Shown: in pieces, positions 5,397 through 6,304 of the stretch
Numbering within the stretch: the stretch's first letter is position 1
Layout: the number at the start of each line of letters is the position of its first letter
From: Kiritimatiellia bacterium
GTDB taxonomy: Bacteria; Verrucomicrobiota; Kiritimatiellia; UBA8416; JAIOPI01
NCBI GenBank assembly: GCA_028822745.1
Contig: JAPKCZ010000127.1
Coordinates: 1 to 6,304 of the forward strand
Length of the DNA stretch: 6,304 bases
Direction: 5' to 3'
Notes under the pieces: generated by a model
The model's input: only the letters and a program-made list of their open reading frames with translations
Told to the model about the DNA's origin: nothing
Database searches by the model: none
Made by a program: the position numbers and the translations under genes

Positions 5397-5864
5397 TCAC
5401 ATTTTGTTTTCGGTTGAAACGCGTGACTCGCCCTGCAGCGCACTGTGCATGGCATGCCAAGGCAAGGCCGCACATTTAACGCGAGCGGGGTAACGCCATA
5501 CACCGGCGAACACACGTAATTTTCCAAGTGACGATAGTGGCGCCTTGTCTTTGTTTTCTCCGAGCACCAGATCGTGAAAGTTCGCGAATGAGGCTTCGGC
5601 CTCAGCAACAGTCATTCCGACGAGTGCATCGGTCATCAAGGAACCTGATGCTTTGGAAATGGCACACCCTGCCCCATGAAACGCCACGTCTTCGATGACA
5701 CCGTCATCGGTCATGGTAATATAGATCGTATACGCATCGCCACAGAGCGGGTTCAAACCTTCGGCAACATAGGTCGCATCCTCCACTTTTCGAAAATTAT
5801 GCGGAGAGCGGTTATTGTCCAGAATAACCTGTTGATAGAGTTCGTCGGAAATGGCCGTACTCAT
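5397..5864 (-). CDS. sufU: SufU, zinc-dependent sulfur acceptor / Fe-S scaffold
   Basis: A 155-residue IscU-fold protein of the SufU branch. In Bacillus subtilis (147 aa) SufU binds zinc and accepts persulfide sulfur from SufS. The matching residues are present: Cys41 and Asp43 in NPLCGDAY, Cys67 in GAGCAISKASGSLM, and Cys131 in YPARVKCAALPWHA. The long stretch between the second and third cysteine, including the block around GVWRYPARVKCA, is the SufU-specific insertion missing from IscU; IscU's LPPVK motif is also absent. The C-terminal tail is a few residues longer than in Bacillus. Its ATG overlaps the sufS stop (ATGA), and AGGAG lies eight bases upstream, so the pair is co-translated in the usual sufS-sufU order. 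Confidence 0.96.
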   Translation of the reverse strand: MSTAISDELYQQVILDNNRSPHNFRKVEDATYVAEGLNPLCGDAYTIYITMTDDGVIEDVAFHGAGCAISKASGSLMTDALVGMTVAEAEASFANFHDLVLGENKDKAPLSSLGKLRVFAGVWRYPARVKCAALPWHAMHSALQGESRVSTENKM

Positions 5865-6304
5865 CCCATGATCTCCTGTGCACGAATGACACCGGCTGCA
5901 AGTTTATCGATTTCCTCAAGCGTGTTGTAAATGGAAAACGCCGCTCTAACCGTGGCAGGAACTTCAAATCGATCCATGATCGGCTGCGTGCAATGATGCC
6001 CGGTGCGCACCGCGATGCCTTCAACGTCCAGCAAGGTACCCATATCGTGTGCATGAATATCGCCCGCGAGGAACGAGACAACGGCGGCCTTCACCGGTGC
6101 GGTGCCAATGATGCGAACATCCGGAATGGACGACAACACCTGCGTCGCATGCTCGAGCAGTTCACGCTCATGCCGTACAATCTGGTCAAAGCCCAATTCG
6201 CGTACATACTCCACCGCAGCACCGAGCCCAATCACTCCCGCGATGTTGCCTGTGCCCGCCTCAAACTTGGTGGGGGCCTGCGCGTAGGTCGTCTTCTCAA
6301 AGGA
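5861..6304 (-). CDS. sufS: Cysteine desulfurase SufS, C-terminal part (5' end cut by window edge)
   Basis: The last 147 residues of a PLP-dependent, group II cysteine desulfurase, which removes sulfur from L-cysteine as an enzyme-bound persulfide. The fragment begins in the conserved block TTYAQAPTKFEAGTGN and continues without a break to the edge, so an internal GTG at 6235 is not the start. The catalytic cysteine lies in VRTGHHCTQPIM (fragment residue 105), which matches E. coli SufS Cys364 in RTGHHCAMP. RAAFSIYNT (120-128) carries the substrate-binding Arg of the family. The PLP lysine and N-terminal half lie outside the window. Its pairing with SufU through a 4-base overlap shows which sulfur acceptor it uses. 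Identification is very secure; SufS is preferred to CsdA or IscS because of the RTGHHC motif and the SufU neighbour. Confidence 0.96.
   Translation of the reverse strand, partial: SFEKTTYAQAPTKFEAGTGNIAGVIGLGAAVEYVRELGFDQIVRHERELLEHATQVLSSIPDVRIIGTAPVKAAVVSFLAGDIHAHDMGTLLDVEGIAVRTGHHCTQPIMDRFEVPATVRAAFSIYNTLEEIDKLAAGVIRAQEIMG
5873..5877 (-). promoter_or_regulatory. Shine-Dalgarno site of sufU
   Basis: AGGAG on the minus strand, eight bases before the sufU ATG and inside the last codons of sufS. It fixes the sufU start at the ATGA overlap. Confidence 0.65.

Noticed and set aside
4895..5479. Plus-strand open frame of 194 codons
   Set aside because: It is antisense to nfu and the end of sufU, both clearly real; no domain is recognisable.
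5393..5608. Longer start for Nfu at 5608 (72 extra residues)
   Set aside because: This stretch lies inside sufU in another frame, looks like frame shadow, and Nfu_N begins soon after the Met at 5392.
6233..6235. GTG at 6235 as the start of a short gene
   Set aside because: The frame runs on to the window edge through conserved SufS sequence, so this is an internal Val codon.

Overview
The window is a stretch of bacterial chromosome in which every gene I can support lies on the minus strand, so the window is read from right to left. It holds eight complete or edge-truncated recognisable genes, one complete gene of unknown family and one doubtful small ORF. I see no tRNA, rRNA, CRISPR array or insertion sequence.

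Right part (6304 down to 2378): the end of an iron-sulfur cluster assembly operon. In transcription order it has the C-terminal part of the cysteine desulfurase SufS, the scaffold/sulfur acceptor SufU, a two-domain Nfu carrier, a three-domain MIP18-Mrp-DUF971 P-loop ATPase with the layout of chloroplast HCF101, and the [4Fe-4S] enzyme quinolinate synthase NadA. Junctions are a 4-nt overlap, a 4-nt gap, a 50-nt gap and a 14-nt overlap, so co-transcription is very likely. Together they read as sulfur extraction (SufS), sulfur acceptance or assembly (SufU), cluster transfer (Nfu, Mrp) and a client enzyme of NAD synthesis (NadA). sufBCD would be expected beyond the right edge, but that is inference.

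Middle (2377 to 1219): a possible 74-codon GTG-start ORF just after nadA, an otherwise gene-poor stretch with short palindromes, then a compact DinJ/YafQ type II toxin-antitoxin pair with all expected toxin active-site residues, and a spacer with two perfect hairpins.

Left part (1218 to 1): a 262-residue protein I do not recognise, coupled through ATGA to a formylglycine-type sulfatase that lacks a signal peptide and runs off the left edge.

Organism: moderate GC (visibly a little above 50%), SufU-type Fe-S assembly, an HCF101-like ATPase and a TDQQ-type sulfatase would fit a sulfatase-rich Gram-negative lineage such as Planctomycetes, Verrucomicrobia, Lentisphaerae or a related uncultured group. 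This is a weak inference, as no marker gene settles it. Nothing here is clearly a new system. The least explained parts are the unknown protein coupled to the sulfatase and the small ORF after nadA.
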